Assembly: GCA_017442735.1 (NCBI GenBank) | Contig: JAFRZE010000073.1 | Span: 1 to 32,039 of the forward strand | Length of the DNA: 32,039 nt | Direction of reading: 5' to 3' | DNA from: Bacillota bacterium | GTDB taxonomy: Bacteria > Bacillota > Clostridia > Lachnospirales > Bianqueaceae | In this document: piece by piece, positions 25,160 to 32,039 of the stretch | How positions within the stretch are numbered: the first letter of the stretch is position 1 | Layout: each line of letters starts with the position of its first letter | Notes under the pieces: model-generated | The model's database searches: none | What the model was told of the DNA's origin: nothing | What the model saw: only the letters and a program-made list of their open reading frames with translations | Program-made: the position numbers and the translations under genes

Positions 25160-25803
25160 TTTCTGAAGAATTCGCGGTCGGCGCGCACGCGGACCGGATG
25201 GCCGCGATCAATGTCATCACCCAGAATTTTGCCTGGCAGAACTGGCTGGATAAAAAAAGCGCCCTTCGTCTGATGCTGCTGGTAGAAGAAACACTGGGAA
25301 TGCTGAAGTCGATGATCGATGATTATGAAGGAACGATGTGGCTCAGCTATGAAAAGGGGACCTGCGAGATCCACCTGAAGCTGAAGACCTCACCGATGGA
25401 CAAGGAGACGAAGAAAGAGCTTCTTTCCGTGTCCAGCAGCGGAAAAAACGTCTATGACAACGGCTTCATGCAGATGGTCGGCGGGATCATCCGCCAGCTT
25501 CTTGACAATGTCGGCGCCGACGTCTATACGGATGCGCCGGATCTTTACGACGTATCACCGGTCTGGACACTGGAGACCTATCGCGCCAGACTTTCGGATC
25601 AACCGGACGAGCGCGCGTTTGACGATCTGGAAAGATCCATCGTGGCCAGCCTGGCGGATGATGTGATCGTGGGCGTAAAGGATAACTTCGTCCGGATGAT
25701 CATCGTGAAAAAGTTCGGAGAAGATCAGGACCAGCGCAACATGAGTGTCGCGGAGACGATGCTGGTCGACAATCTCTGGGCAAAAGCAAGGCTTGCCCAG
25801 TAA
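25156..25803 (+). CDS. Unknown protein, possibly a degenerate anti-sigma-type ATPase-like partner
   Basis: This 215-residue soluble protein has no family I can name with confidence. The segment RLMLLVEETLGMLKSMIDDYEG recalls helix alpha-1 of RsbW/SpoIIAB-type kinases (LVEExxxN), followed by alternating strands (WLSYEKGTCEIHLKLK), but the Asn and the DxGxG ATP-lid motifs are absent. A later stretch SGKNVYDNGFMQMVGGIIRQLLDNVG looks like another helix-rich ligand or dimer region. It starts at ATG 25156, overlapping the E2-like gene, and is followed after 18 bp by a STAS gene, the classic partner of RsbW proteins. The context therefore supports a switch partner; sequence alone does not prove it. 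Confidence 0.6.
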   Translation: MISEEFAVGAHADRMAAINVITQNFAWQNWLDKKSALRLMLLVEETLGMLKSMIDDYEGTMWLSYEKGTCEIHLKLKTSPMDKETKKELLSVSSSGKNVYDNGFMQMVGGIIRQLLDNVGADVYTDAPDLYDVSPVWTLETYRARLSDQPDERAFDDLERSIVASLADDVIVGVKDNFVRMIIVKKFGEDQDQRNMSVAETMLVDNLWAKARLAQ

Positions 25804-25821
25804 ATATCAAGGAGGATTGTT

Positions 25822-26118
25822 ATGAGAATCGATAAAGAACGGGAAGGCGACAAACTGACACTGGCAGTCATCGGCCGGCTGGATACAACGACCGCACCGG
25901 AACTTTCAGCCGCTTTGGACACGTCTTTGGAGGACGTGAAAGAACTGATTCTGGATCTGGGCGGGCTGGAGTATATTTCTTCCGCCGGACTTCGTGTCCT
26001 TCTTGGCGCGCAGAGACGGATGAACAAGCAGGGAAGCATGAAGCTGGTGCATGTGAATGAATTAGTCATGGAGGTTTTTGAGGTGACAGGATTCTCGACG
26101 ATCCTGACCATCGAATAA
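25822..26118 (+). CDS. STAS-domain anti-sigma-factor antagonist (RsbV/SpoIIAA-like)
   Basis: This 98-residue single-domain protein matches the STAS fold: the beta-strand LTLAVIGRLDTTTAPEL, then ELILDLGGLEYISSAGLRVLL, which carries the phosphorylatable serine (Ser53 or Ser54), then a C-terminal helix and VFEVTGFSTILTI. In partner switching such proteins bind an anti-sigma kinase when unphosphorylated. The acidic residue common before the serine is Ile52 here. The ATG follows AAGGAGG. No PP2C phosphatase or sigma factor lies within the window, so the output is unknown and may be a non-transcriptional target. Confidence 0.9.
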   Translation: MRIDKEREGDKLTLAVIGRLDTTTAPELSAALDTSLEDVKELILDLGGLEYISSAGLRVLLGAQRRMNKQGSMKLVHVNELVMEVFEVTGFSTILTIE

Positions 26119-26124
26119 AACGAT

Positions 26125-27426
26125 ATGGCAAAGAATAAAGAAAATCTGGTCCAGTGGATCGTACTGAGCGTGCTGGCTGTGATCGGCCTCGTCGCGATGA
26201 TCATGATCCTGTTCGGAAAGAAGGGAGACCTGAATTTCCTGAATAGGGATAATTCATCCGAAGTTTCGGAAACGACGGAGGCTTCCGGTGTTGTCCTGCC
26301 GCAGGAGACGGAAGATTCTCAGGGAAAAGAAACTTCTTCCGAAACGACAGAGTCATCCGAGGAAAGCAGCAAACCCGTACCGCAGCGTCCGGACGCGCCG
26401 ATCGGGAACTGGATCCTCGGCGGGGTCGAAGACGAGTACTTCGATGACGCGCTGTTTATCGGCGATTCCCGGATCGTAGGCCTTTTCTGCTGCGGTATGA
26501 TCGACAACGCGACGTACTTCGCGCAGGTCGGAATAGGCAACAACGGTCTTCTGTACAGTTATTTGGACGTGCCGGGATACGGCAATTACAGTCTGGACGA
26601 ACTGCTTGAAGATTATGACTTTTCCAAAGTGTATATGATGAGCGGTATCAACAGTCTGTCGGCTTCACCGGAAAGCGTTTTTGAGGACTTCTGTACCCTG
26701 CTGAATGAAGTCCGGATCTACTGCCCCGAGGCGACCATTTATGTCATGTCGAATATCAAAGCAACGGCTGCCAGAGCGACCTGGTACCTCGAGGCTTCCA
26801 GGATCGACGAATACAACGATCTGCTCGCGACGCTGGATAACGGTGAAGATGTGATCTTTCTGGATATCGCTGCCCTGTTTGAGACGGACGATGGCTATCT
26901 GGATCCATCCAGATCGCCGGATGGCCTTCATCTGGGCGATCACAGCTCGAAGGAATGGGCTTATTATCTGAAAACCCACGCACTGGTCGTGGAAGGATCG
27001 GAAGTCGAGCGGGATCCTGAAGAGATCGAATGGGAATATTCAGGTTATGACGGATCCCAGTTTACCCCCATGCCGACATCCGAGAACCCGGAAGAGTCCG
27101 CGCTGAATCCGGAGGACTCGACGTTGCCTGAGAATTCAGAGGGAACGGAGTCCAGTACCACAACGGAAGAAAGTACGCCGACGGAAAGTATACCGACAGA
27201 AAGCCAGCCGGAAGAGAGCGCGCCGGCGGAGAGCACACCGGAAGATAGTACGCCAACGGAATCAACACCGGAAGACAGTACGCCTGCGGAGGACAGCACA
27301 CCGACGGAAGAGAGTACACCGGAAGAAACCGGCGAGACCGGTGAAACGGAAGATACCGGCGAGACTCCGGGAGAAACCGGTGAAACAGGTGAAACCGGAG
27401 AGACCGGCGAAACACCGGGAGAATAA
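26125..27426 (+). CDS. Membrane-anchored SGNH/GDSL esterase with acidic repeat tail
   Basis: This 433-residue cell-surface protein starts with a short basic segment and an uncleaved signal anchor (about 11-30), then a Ser/Glu/Thr-rich spacer. The SGNH domain follows: block I GDS with Ser115, a Gly/Asn-type block SGINSL, and block V DGLH at the end. Such domains remove or move acetyl groups on peptidoglycan or polysaccharides. From about residue 315 the tail is low-complexity, built from repeats such as STPEDSTPTE and then GETGET, with no sorting signal visible. It begins 6 bp after the STAS stop, so it belongs to that operon. A terminator follows. Confidence 0.87.
   Translation: MAKNKENLVQWIVLSVLAVIGLVAMIMILFGKKGDLNFLNRDNSSEVSETTEASGVVLPQETEDSQGKETSSETTESSEESSKPVPQRPDAPIGNWILGGVEDEYFDDALFIGDSRIVGLFCCGMIDNATYFAQVGIGNNGLLYSYLDVPGYGNYSLDELLEDYDFSKVYMMSGINSLSASPESVFEDFCTLLNEVRIYCPEATIYVMSNIKATAARATWYLEASRIDEYNDLLATLDNGEDVIFLDIAALFETDDGYLDPSRSPDGLHLGDHSSKEWAYYLKTHALVVEGSEVERDPEEIEWEYSGYDGSQFTPMPTSENPEESALNPEDSTLPENSEGTESSTTTEESTPTESIPTESQPEESAPAESTPEDSTPTESTPEDSTPAEDSTPTEESTPEETGETGETEDTGETPGETGETGETGETGETPGE
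27080..27425 (+). repeat. Degenerate tandem repeat coding for an acidic Ser/Thr/Pro/Gly tail
   Basis: Short DNA units encoding ESTPT/EDSTP and then GETGE are repeated with silent variation (for example ACCGGTGAAAC, ACCGGAGAGAC). The region could gain or lose units by slippage, changing tail length in frame when units are multiples of three. Confidence 0.8.
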
Positions 27427-27447
27427 TGCAATAATATCTGAGAAACC

Positions 27448-27477
27448 GCCAACGGCTCTAAGCTGTTGGCCGTTTTT
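27448..27477 (+). terminator. Terminator after the SGNH gene
   Basis: GCCAACGGC (27448-27456) pairs with GCTGTTGGC (27462-27470) with one wobble and a 5-base loop, followed by CGTTTTT. Confidence 0.88.
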
Positions 27478-27527
27478 CAAAAGAAAAAGAGGGAGCCAAA
27501 ACAGCTGCCTGTAAGAAAGGAAAGAAA

Positions 27528-28784
27528 ATGGGAGATTATCAGGTTTCGGAAAAGATCCGGGAAAAGTTTGAACAGCTGATCGCGATGGACGAAGTACAGA
27601 AAGCGCTTCGGTTCATCGAGGAGGATGTGCCGCGTTCGATCGACGAGCAGAAAAAGCTCACGCTGATCGAAGCGCCGACTTTCTATGAGGATGAACGGGC
27701 TGCGGCGTACTGTGACTATCTGAGAGATCTGGGACTGGAAGACGTGCATGTCGACGAGTATAAAAACGCGATCGGACTGTGGCGCGGAACCGGAAACGGC
27801 CCGAAGATCATGATCGAAGCGCATCTGGATACGGTTTTTCCGAAAGGATCCGTGAAAGAAATCCGCGAGGAAAACGGTGTGCTGTACGCGCCGGGCATCG
27901 TGGATGATACCCGCGGTCTGGCGATCCTGCTCTCAGCGCTTCGCGGTCTGAAGGAAAGCAGGCTGAAAACGGCCGGCGATATCTATTTCGTCGGGACAGC
28001 CCGGGAAGAGGGCATGGGAGCGCTGGGCGGCATGGAGGATTTCCTGAATGCGCATCCGGAGCTGGATGGCACGGTCAGTGTGGATGGCGCGTGGACCGAA
28101 GGGATCACTTATGAAGCGACCGGGATCCAGACGTTCGCGGTCAACTTCTATGGAATCGGCGGACATGCCTACGGGGCCTTCGGCAAGATGGCGAATCCTT
28201 TGCACGCGGCAGCCAGGGCTGTTGCGAAGATCGCGGATTTCCAGGTGCCGGATAATCCCCGGACGACTTTTTGTGTGTCGAACTTCCACGCGGGCAACGA
28301 CGCGGGCATTCACGCGATCGTACCAAAGGCGACCATCAAGTTCAACTTCCGGTCCAACTCGGAAGAGGAACTGATGAAGCTGAAGGATCGGATCTTCACG
28401 GCGATCCAGGAAGCCTGTGATGAAGAGACAGCCCGCTGGGGCAAGGATACGATCACCTGGGATTCGGAGCAGTTCTGCGACATTCATGCCGGTAACCAGG
28501 ACATTCACGCGCCGATCGTCGAAGCGACCTATCTGGCGGCCTGCTATACCAGTGAGGATCCGGGAAAAGTCTACTTCGCGCAGGGAGGTTCCGTGAACGG
28601 AAACCGTTCCGTCGCCAAGGGGATCCCCGCGGTGACGCTGGGCGGCGGACACGTGGATACCAAGTGTCATACCCTGGATGAGCTGTATCCCATGGAAGGC
28701 TCTTTCCGCTCTCCGCAGGAAGTGCTGCTGATGGCACTGCTCACAGCCGGGGTGGACGGAAAGATCGAGTCGGTCCTTCGATGA
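27528..28784 (+). CDS. M20-family metallopeptidase
   Basis: This 418-residue cytoplasmic enzyme cleaves small peptides or N-acyl amino acids using two metal ions. Metal and catalytic residues are visible: His99 and Asp101 in EAHLDTVFP, the bridging Asp in GIVDDTRG, Glu-Glu in AREEGMGA, Asp in SVDGAW, and a late His in CHTLDELYP. The central dimerisation domain contains GIGGHAYGAFG. Length is normal. The ATG follows AAAGGA after the previous terminator. The stop overlaps the next start as ATGA. The relation to peptidase T or other M20 subgroups is uncertain. Confidence 0.92.
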   Translation: MGDYQVSEKIREKFEQLIAMDEVQKALRFIEEDVPRSIDEQKKLTLIEAPTFYEDERAAAYCDYLRDLGLEDVHVDEYKNAIGLWRGTGNGPKIMIEAHLDTVFPKGSVKEIREENGVLYAPGIVDDTRGLAILLSALRGLKESRLKTAGDIYFVGTAREEGMGALGGMEDFLNAHPELDGTVSVDGAWTEGITYEATGIQTFAVNFYGIGGHAYGAFGKMANPLHAAARAVAKIADFQVPDNPRTTFCVSNFHAGNDAGIHAIVPKATIKFNFRSNSEEELMKLKDRIFTAIQEACDEETARWGKDTITWDSEQFCDIHAGNQDIHAPIVEATYLAACYTSEDPGKVYFAQGGSVNGNRSVAKGIPAVTLGGGHVDTKCHTLDELYPMEGSFRSPQEVLLMALLTAGVDGKIESVLR

Positions 28785-29119
28785 GCGAAGAAGGAAGGAG
28801 CGGACGGACGAGCCGGACGGCCAACCAGCGGATGTGGTCGTTTTCACGCGACCGGCTCGGCGACGCGCTGGAGAGCCTGGGTTTTTCCCGGGAGATCGCT
28901 ACGATGATGGCGTCCCAGCTGGGAAGCCCGAAGGCGATCGATCGGATGACTTCCTATTTGCGTCAGGCCAAACCGCGGGATTTTGAGACCGTGGTGGATG
29001 AGATGCTGGCCATCTGTGAGGAGATCGCGGCATGGAAGCGCAAAAAGGAAAGCGAATACGCAAACGAACATTTCAATGAACTGAGATATGATGTATTTTC
29101 AGACTGGGACGAGGAATAA
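28781..29119 (+). CDS. Small unknown helical protein
   Basis: This 112-residue soluble protein is predicted to be mostly helical, rich in charged residues, with an acidic C-terminus (DWDEE). Its ATG overlaps the stop of the M20 gene, indicating coupled translation. The central part (LGFSREIATMMASQLGSPKA) suggests a compact three-helix fold. I do not recognise the family. Confidence 0.65.
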   Translation: MSEEGRSGRTSRTANQRMWSFSRDRLGDALESLGFSREIATMMASQLGSPKAIDRMTSYLRQAKPRDFETVVDEMLAICEEIAAWKRKKESEYANEHFNELRYDVFSDWDEE

Positions 29120-29140
29120 CAGGATCCGGGAGGATAGAGC

Positions 29141-30001
29141 ATGAAACAGTTTGTTGCCATTGACATCGGCGGGACCGCCATCAAATACGGGATCGTATCG
29201 GAAGAGGGAAAGGTCCTTCAGAGTCTCGAATGCCCGACGCCGGCTAAGGCTCCGGGAGAGGAACTGCTGGAGCAGCTTTATGAGATCATTGCTCCGCTGA
29301 TCGGGGAAGAAACGGCCGGTATCGGTATCGCGACCCTTGGAGCGGTCGACGTGAAAAGAGGCTGCGTGATCGGCATGTGCGAGAATCTGCCGGGGCTGAA
29401 AGGGCTGCCGCTCAAAGAGGCACTGGGTGAAAAGTTTGCTTTGCCGGTCAGCGTCATGAACGATGTCAACGCGGCGGCGCTGGGTGAAGCGGCGTTCGGC
29501 GCGGGCAAGGGAATACCGACCTTCTTCTGTATGGCACTCGGGACCGGGATCGGCGGTGCGTTCGTCTACGAGGGAAAAATCGTGAACGGCGTCCATGGAA
29601 CGACCGGTGAGATCGGCTACCTCTGGAGCGGCCAGAGTGAGATGTATGAGTCAAGAGCCAGCGCGAAGACCTTTTCCGACGGATGCCGGAAGCTTGGCAG
29701 CAAAGATCCCAAGATGCTGGTCCCGGCGCTTCAGGGCGATCCGGTCTATCAGGAACTGCTGGAAGACTGGCTGAAACAGGTCGCGCTCGGGATCGCGGAT
29801 GTGGTATACGTGCTCGATCCGGGAACGATCATCTTAGGCGGCGCGATGTCATCGGTCGGAACGCTGCTCACGGAGCGGCTTGAACAGGAAGTCGACAAGG
29901 TGATCTGGCCGGACTTTCGCGGGACGACCCGGATCATCCCCGCGAAGAACGGTAACGCGAGCAACATGCTCGGCGCTGTATCGCCGCTGCTGGAGATGTA
30001 A
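29141..30001 (+). CDS. ROK-family sugar kinase lacking the zinc cluster
   Basis: This 286-residue cytoplasmic protein has the ROK N-terminal phosphate loop AIDIGGTAIKYG, the catalytic NDVNAAALGE (equivalent of ENDANAA), and the ATP-site glycines ALGTGIGGAF. It has no N-terminal helix-turn-helix, so it is a kinase and not a repressor. Most ROK kinases carry a His and Cys cluster after GExGH; here the region reads GEIGYLWSGQSEMYESRAS with no cysteines, as in beta-glucoside kinases of the BglK type. Sugar specificity is unknown. It follows the small gene by 21 bp and precedes two genes that are closely packed. Confidence 0.9.
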   Translation: MKQFVAIDIGGTAIKYGIVSEEGKVLQSLECPTPAKAPGEELLEQLYEIIAPLIGEETAGIGIATLGAVDVKRGCVIGMCENLPGLKGLPLKEALGEKFALPVSVMNDVNAAALGEAAFGAGKGIPTFFCMALGTGIGGAFVYEGKIVNGVHGTTGEIGYLWSGQSEMYESRASAKTFSDGCRKLGSKDPKMLVPALQGDPVYQELLEDWLKQVALGIADVVYVLDPGTIILGGAMSSVGTLLTERLEQEVDKVIWPDFRGTTRIIPAKNGNASNMLGAVSPLLEM

Positions 30002-30005
30002 GATC

Positions 30006-30758
30006 ATGGGCGCATTGTTTCAAAACACACCGGAAGTATTCGGAACAGTCCATCTGCTGATCCTGGCCGGGATCCTGCTGGCCGTTTTCGGACTGTTCTT
30101 TGTCCTTCGCTACCGATCGGAACGACAGCTCAGAACGATGATCGGCGTTCTGGGTATTCTGATGATCCTCGCGGAGATCTGGAAACAGTGGTTCGTCCGG
30201 GTATATGTGTATCCGGGGATCGTATCCTTCTGGTTTTTCCCCTGGCAGCTGTGCTCCATGGCGATGTATGTTTCCGCCGCGCTCCTGATCGCAAAGGGAA
30301 AGGCGGAAGAGGCGATCCTGGTCTTTCTGGCGTCCTTCAACATCGTCGCCGCGCTCGGCGCGCTGATCTTTCCCTATGATATGATGCGGCCGCAGATCTG
30401 GCTGTTCTGCCACAGTTTTCTTTACCACGGCGTCATGCTGATCGAAAGCATGGCCGCGATCCTGATCCTCGCGAAAAGAAAAAGACCATCGTTTATTCCG
30501 GCGCTTAGTATGTACGCGGGAATGGCCGTGGTCGCGGAGATCGTGAACGTCATCAGTCATCAGTTCGCCGCGAAGATCCAGGACGAGGCGAACATGTTCA
30601 ATATCACCCTGTCTTACCCTTCGACCCAGCCGGTCTTTCATCAGATCGCGGTATCGATCGGCATCGTACCGGAGATCTTTATCTATCTGGGTTTCGTTGC
30701 GCTGCTTAGCTACGGGATCTACCGGCTGGTATATCTTGTAATAAGGAGGGAAAAATGA
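30006..30758 (+). CDS. TMEM164/YwaF-family integral membrane protein
   Basis: This 250-residue protein has about seven membrane helices. Family-like features are WFFPWQLCSMAMY and QIWLFCHSFLYHGVML, which place a Cys and His residues in the membrane core. Relatives include bacterial YwaF and the human TMEM164 acyltransferase, so lipid acyl transfer is a possible activity. It starts 4 bp after the ROK stop and overlaps the next gene as ATGA. Confidence 0.8.
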   Translation: MGALFQNTPEVFGTVHLLILAGILLAVFGLFFVLRYRSERQLRTMIGVLGILMILAEIWKQWFVRVYVYPGIVSFWFFPWQLCSMAMYVSAALLIAKGKAEEAILVFLASFNIVAALGALIFPYDMMRPQIWLFCHSFLYHGVMLIESMAAILILAKRKRPSFIPALSMYAGMAVVAEIVNVISHQFAAKIQDEANMFNITLSYPSTQPVFHQIAVSIGIVPEIFIYLGFVALLSYGIYRLVYLVIRREK

Positions 30759-31789
30759 AAGAAATGGTGCCCCCGCTGAAAAGCCGGGAAGAAATGCTGC
30801 GGATCCTGCAGGAAGAAGAATACGGATTTCTGCCGCCTCCGCCGGTCGAGCTGTATTTTACCAAAGAGGAAAATGTCATCCCCAATTTCTGTGCCGGTAA
30901 AGCGCCGTGTGACAAAATCACCGCGCACTGCCGGATCCGGACCGTGGATGACCCGACCCGGACCAAGAATGGTCCGGGGGAGGGAAAGGTGTTCGAGTTT
31001 CCATTCTACAGCGTGATCCCCGTGAAGGGAGAAAAGCTGCCGTTTTTCATTCATATCAACTTCCGTCCGAATATCCCGGATCGCTATATGCCTACTGAAG
31101 AGCTGATCGACAACGGCTTTGCCGTCTTTTCCTTCTGCTACAACGACGTCACCCAGGATGACGGCGATTTCACCGACAAGCTGGCAGGCGTTCTTTACCC
31201 GGACGGGAAACGCGGACCGGCAGATCCCGGCAAGATCGCGATGTGGGCCTGGGCGGCGCAGCGCGTGATGGACTATATCTGTGGCACAGGGATCTCTGCC
31301 GACATATCCTTGCCTGACGGCAAGCTGGATCTTTCGCGCGGGGTCGTCTGCGGACATTCGAGGCTGGGGAAAACAGCACTTTTCTGCGCGGCGACGGACG
31401 AACGCTTTGCCTATGCCTACTCGAATGAGTCGGGCTGCTCCGGCGCGTCCTATACCCGCGGCAAGCGCGGGGAACACGTGAAGGATATCTGCGAGAGGTT
31501 CCCGTTCTGGTTCTGCGAGAACTATCAGCGATACGCGGATCATGAAGATGAAATGCCCTTTGATCAACATTTCCTGCTCGCGGCCATCGCTCCCCGGCAT
31601 GCATTCATCGGGAGTGCGGAAGAAGATATTTGGGCGGATCCGCAAGCCGAAAAGAAGAGCGTGGACCTGATCCGCCATCTGTTCCCCGAGGGCTATATCG
31701 ACTGGCATGTGCGCGAAGGCATCCACTATTTCAGCCGGACCGACTGGCTGCGGCTGATGGCGTTCGTGAAAATGATCATAATCTCTTAA
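30755..31789 (+). CDS. CE15 glucuronoyl-esterase-like hydrolase (cytoplasmic)
   Basis: This 344-residue protein matches carbohydrate esterase family 15, which cleaves esters of glucuronic acid in plant cell wall. The nucleophile Ser202 lies in GHSRLGK, followed by NESGCSGAS with the likely acid, ERFPFWFCENY, MPFDQHFLLAAIAPRH, DIWADPQ, and the C-terminal catalytic His in GIHYFSR. CE15 enzymes are usually secreted, but no signal peptide is present, so it may act on imported uronate-bearing oligosaccharides or on another ester. The ATG has AAGGAGG upstream and overlaps the YwaF-like stop. The stop codon abuts copy 2 of the dispersed repeat. Confidence 0.85.
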   Translation: MKEMVPPLKSREEMLRILQEEEYGFLPPPPVELYFTKEENVIPNFCAGKAPCDKITAHCRIRTVDDPTRTKNGPGEGKVFEFPFYSVIPVKGEKLPFFIHINFRPNIPDRYMPTEELIDNGFAVFSFCYNDVTQDDGDFTDKLAGVLYPDGKRGPADPGKIAMWAWAAQRVMDYICGTGISADISLPDGKLDLSRGVVCGHSRLGKTALFCAATDERFAYAYSNESGCSGASYTRGKRGEHVKDICERFPFWFCENYQRYADHEDEMPFDQHFLLAAIAPRHAFIGSAEEDIWADPQAEKKSVDLIRHLFPEGYIDWHVREGIHYFSRTDWLRLMAFVKMIIIS

Positions 31790-32039
31790 AGGGGCTGTAG
31801 CAAAATTATGGCCTCATTTGAAGAAGCTTTTGGGCTTATTCTCACGTTTTTTCTTATCCGCCCCAACTCATTGGGGCGAATAGTGCATTTTCGAGTCCCG
31901 CCGCCCAGTACATTTTTGCATTTTTGGGCGGCGCATCAATTTGACGAGCTATCTTATCTAAATCCTGGGCGAGAAGAAACATCTGACTGGTATCTTCCCC
32001 AGAAAAAGCGATCCTCTGAAGCTTCGATTGGGCAAGAAG
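31789..32039 (+). repeat. Dispersed structured repeat, copy 2 (runs off window end)
   Basis: It begins at the CE15 stop codon with AAAGGGGCTGTAGCAAAAT and aligns to the minus strand of 2448-2170. Hairpin 1 pairs TATCCGCCCCAA (31855-31866) with TTGGGGCGAATA (31871-31882), with one mismatch. Hairpin 2 pairs CGCCGCCCA (31899-31907) with TGGGCGGCG (31925-31933). 31921-31977 is identical to the first copy. Similarity continues to the last base, so its full length is unknown. No coding frame of note is present in this 250-bp stretch. Confidence 0.82.

Noticed and set aside
27045..27452. Minus-strand frame rich in VSPVSP repeats
   Set aside because: It is the antisense reading of the acidic repeat tail of the SGNH protein.

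Overview
The window looks like chromosomal DNA from a Gram-positive, low-oxygen Bacillota (Clostridia-type) bacterium. Evidence: strong AGGAGG-type ribosome binding sites, TTGACA/TATAAT-type promoters, a complete PTS phosphorelay, a YesM/YesN-type two-component pair, an LplB/LplC-type sugar importer, lipoprotein and Ser/Glu/Thr-rich exported proteins, and hairpin-plus-T-run terminators. Genes are moderately GC-rich, intergenic regions AT-rich. Almost all genes run on the + strand; the one clear exception is a hydrolase at 9.9-11.7 kb. I saw no rRNA, tRNA, CRISPR array, transposase or phage gene.

Layout. (1) 1-1739: 3' part of a class A penicillin-binding protein, then a terminator. (2) 1740-2528: a gene-free, structure-rich stretch with a 136-bp cloverleaf-like palindrome, repeated GATAAGATA words and a ~300-bp dispersed repeat with two GC hairpins. 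An inverted copy of that repeat closes the window (31790-32039). (3) 2529-9269: carbohydrate block: an amylosucrase-family GH13 enzyme, a HAD phosphatase, a sucrose/trehalose-type PTS EIIBCA, HPr and enzyme I. (4) 9342-9854: a Nudix hydrolase, with a membrane-fused alpha/beta hydrolase converging on it. (5) 11860-16459: an MFS-like transporter, a small membrane protein, an anchored SH3-like protein, a sensor kinase and an AraC-type response regulator, apparently co-transcribed. (6) 16552-20713: a solute-binding lipoprotein, two permeases and a metallo-beta-lactamase-fold hydrolase, the likely target of that two-component system. (7) 20825-22539: a DUF3592-like membrane protein and a PHP phosphoesterase. 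(8) 22791-24167: a MATE efflux pump. (9) 24263-27426: a compact operon of an E2-acyltransferase-like protein lacking its catalytic residues, a possible degenerate anti-sigma/ATPase-like protein, a STAS anti-anti-sigma-like protein and an anchored SGNH esterase. (10) 27528-31789: an M20 peptidase, a small unknown protein, a ROK kinase lacking the zinc cluster, a TMEM164/YwaF-type membrane protein and a cytoplasmic CE15 glucuronoyl-esterase-like hydrolase.

How the genes work together. Block 3 is a self-contained route for taking up a disaccharide as its phosphate and processing it with a GH13_4 enzyme instead of the usual GH32 hydrolase. Its HPr lacks the regulatory serine. Blocks 5 and 6 form a sense-and-import unit with no ATPase and no glycosidase of its own. 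Block 9 is the best candidate for an undescribed system: a STAS switch linked by overlap and short spacing to a dead acyltransferase fold and a cell-surface esterase. All functions are read from motifs by eye; no database search was possible.
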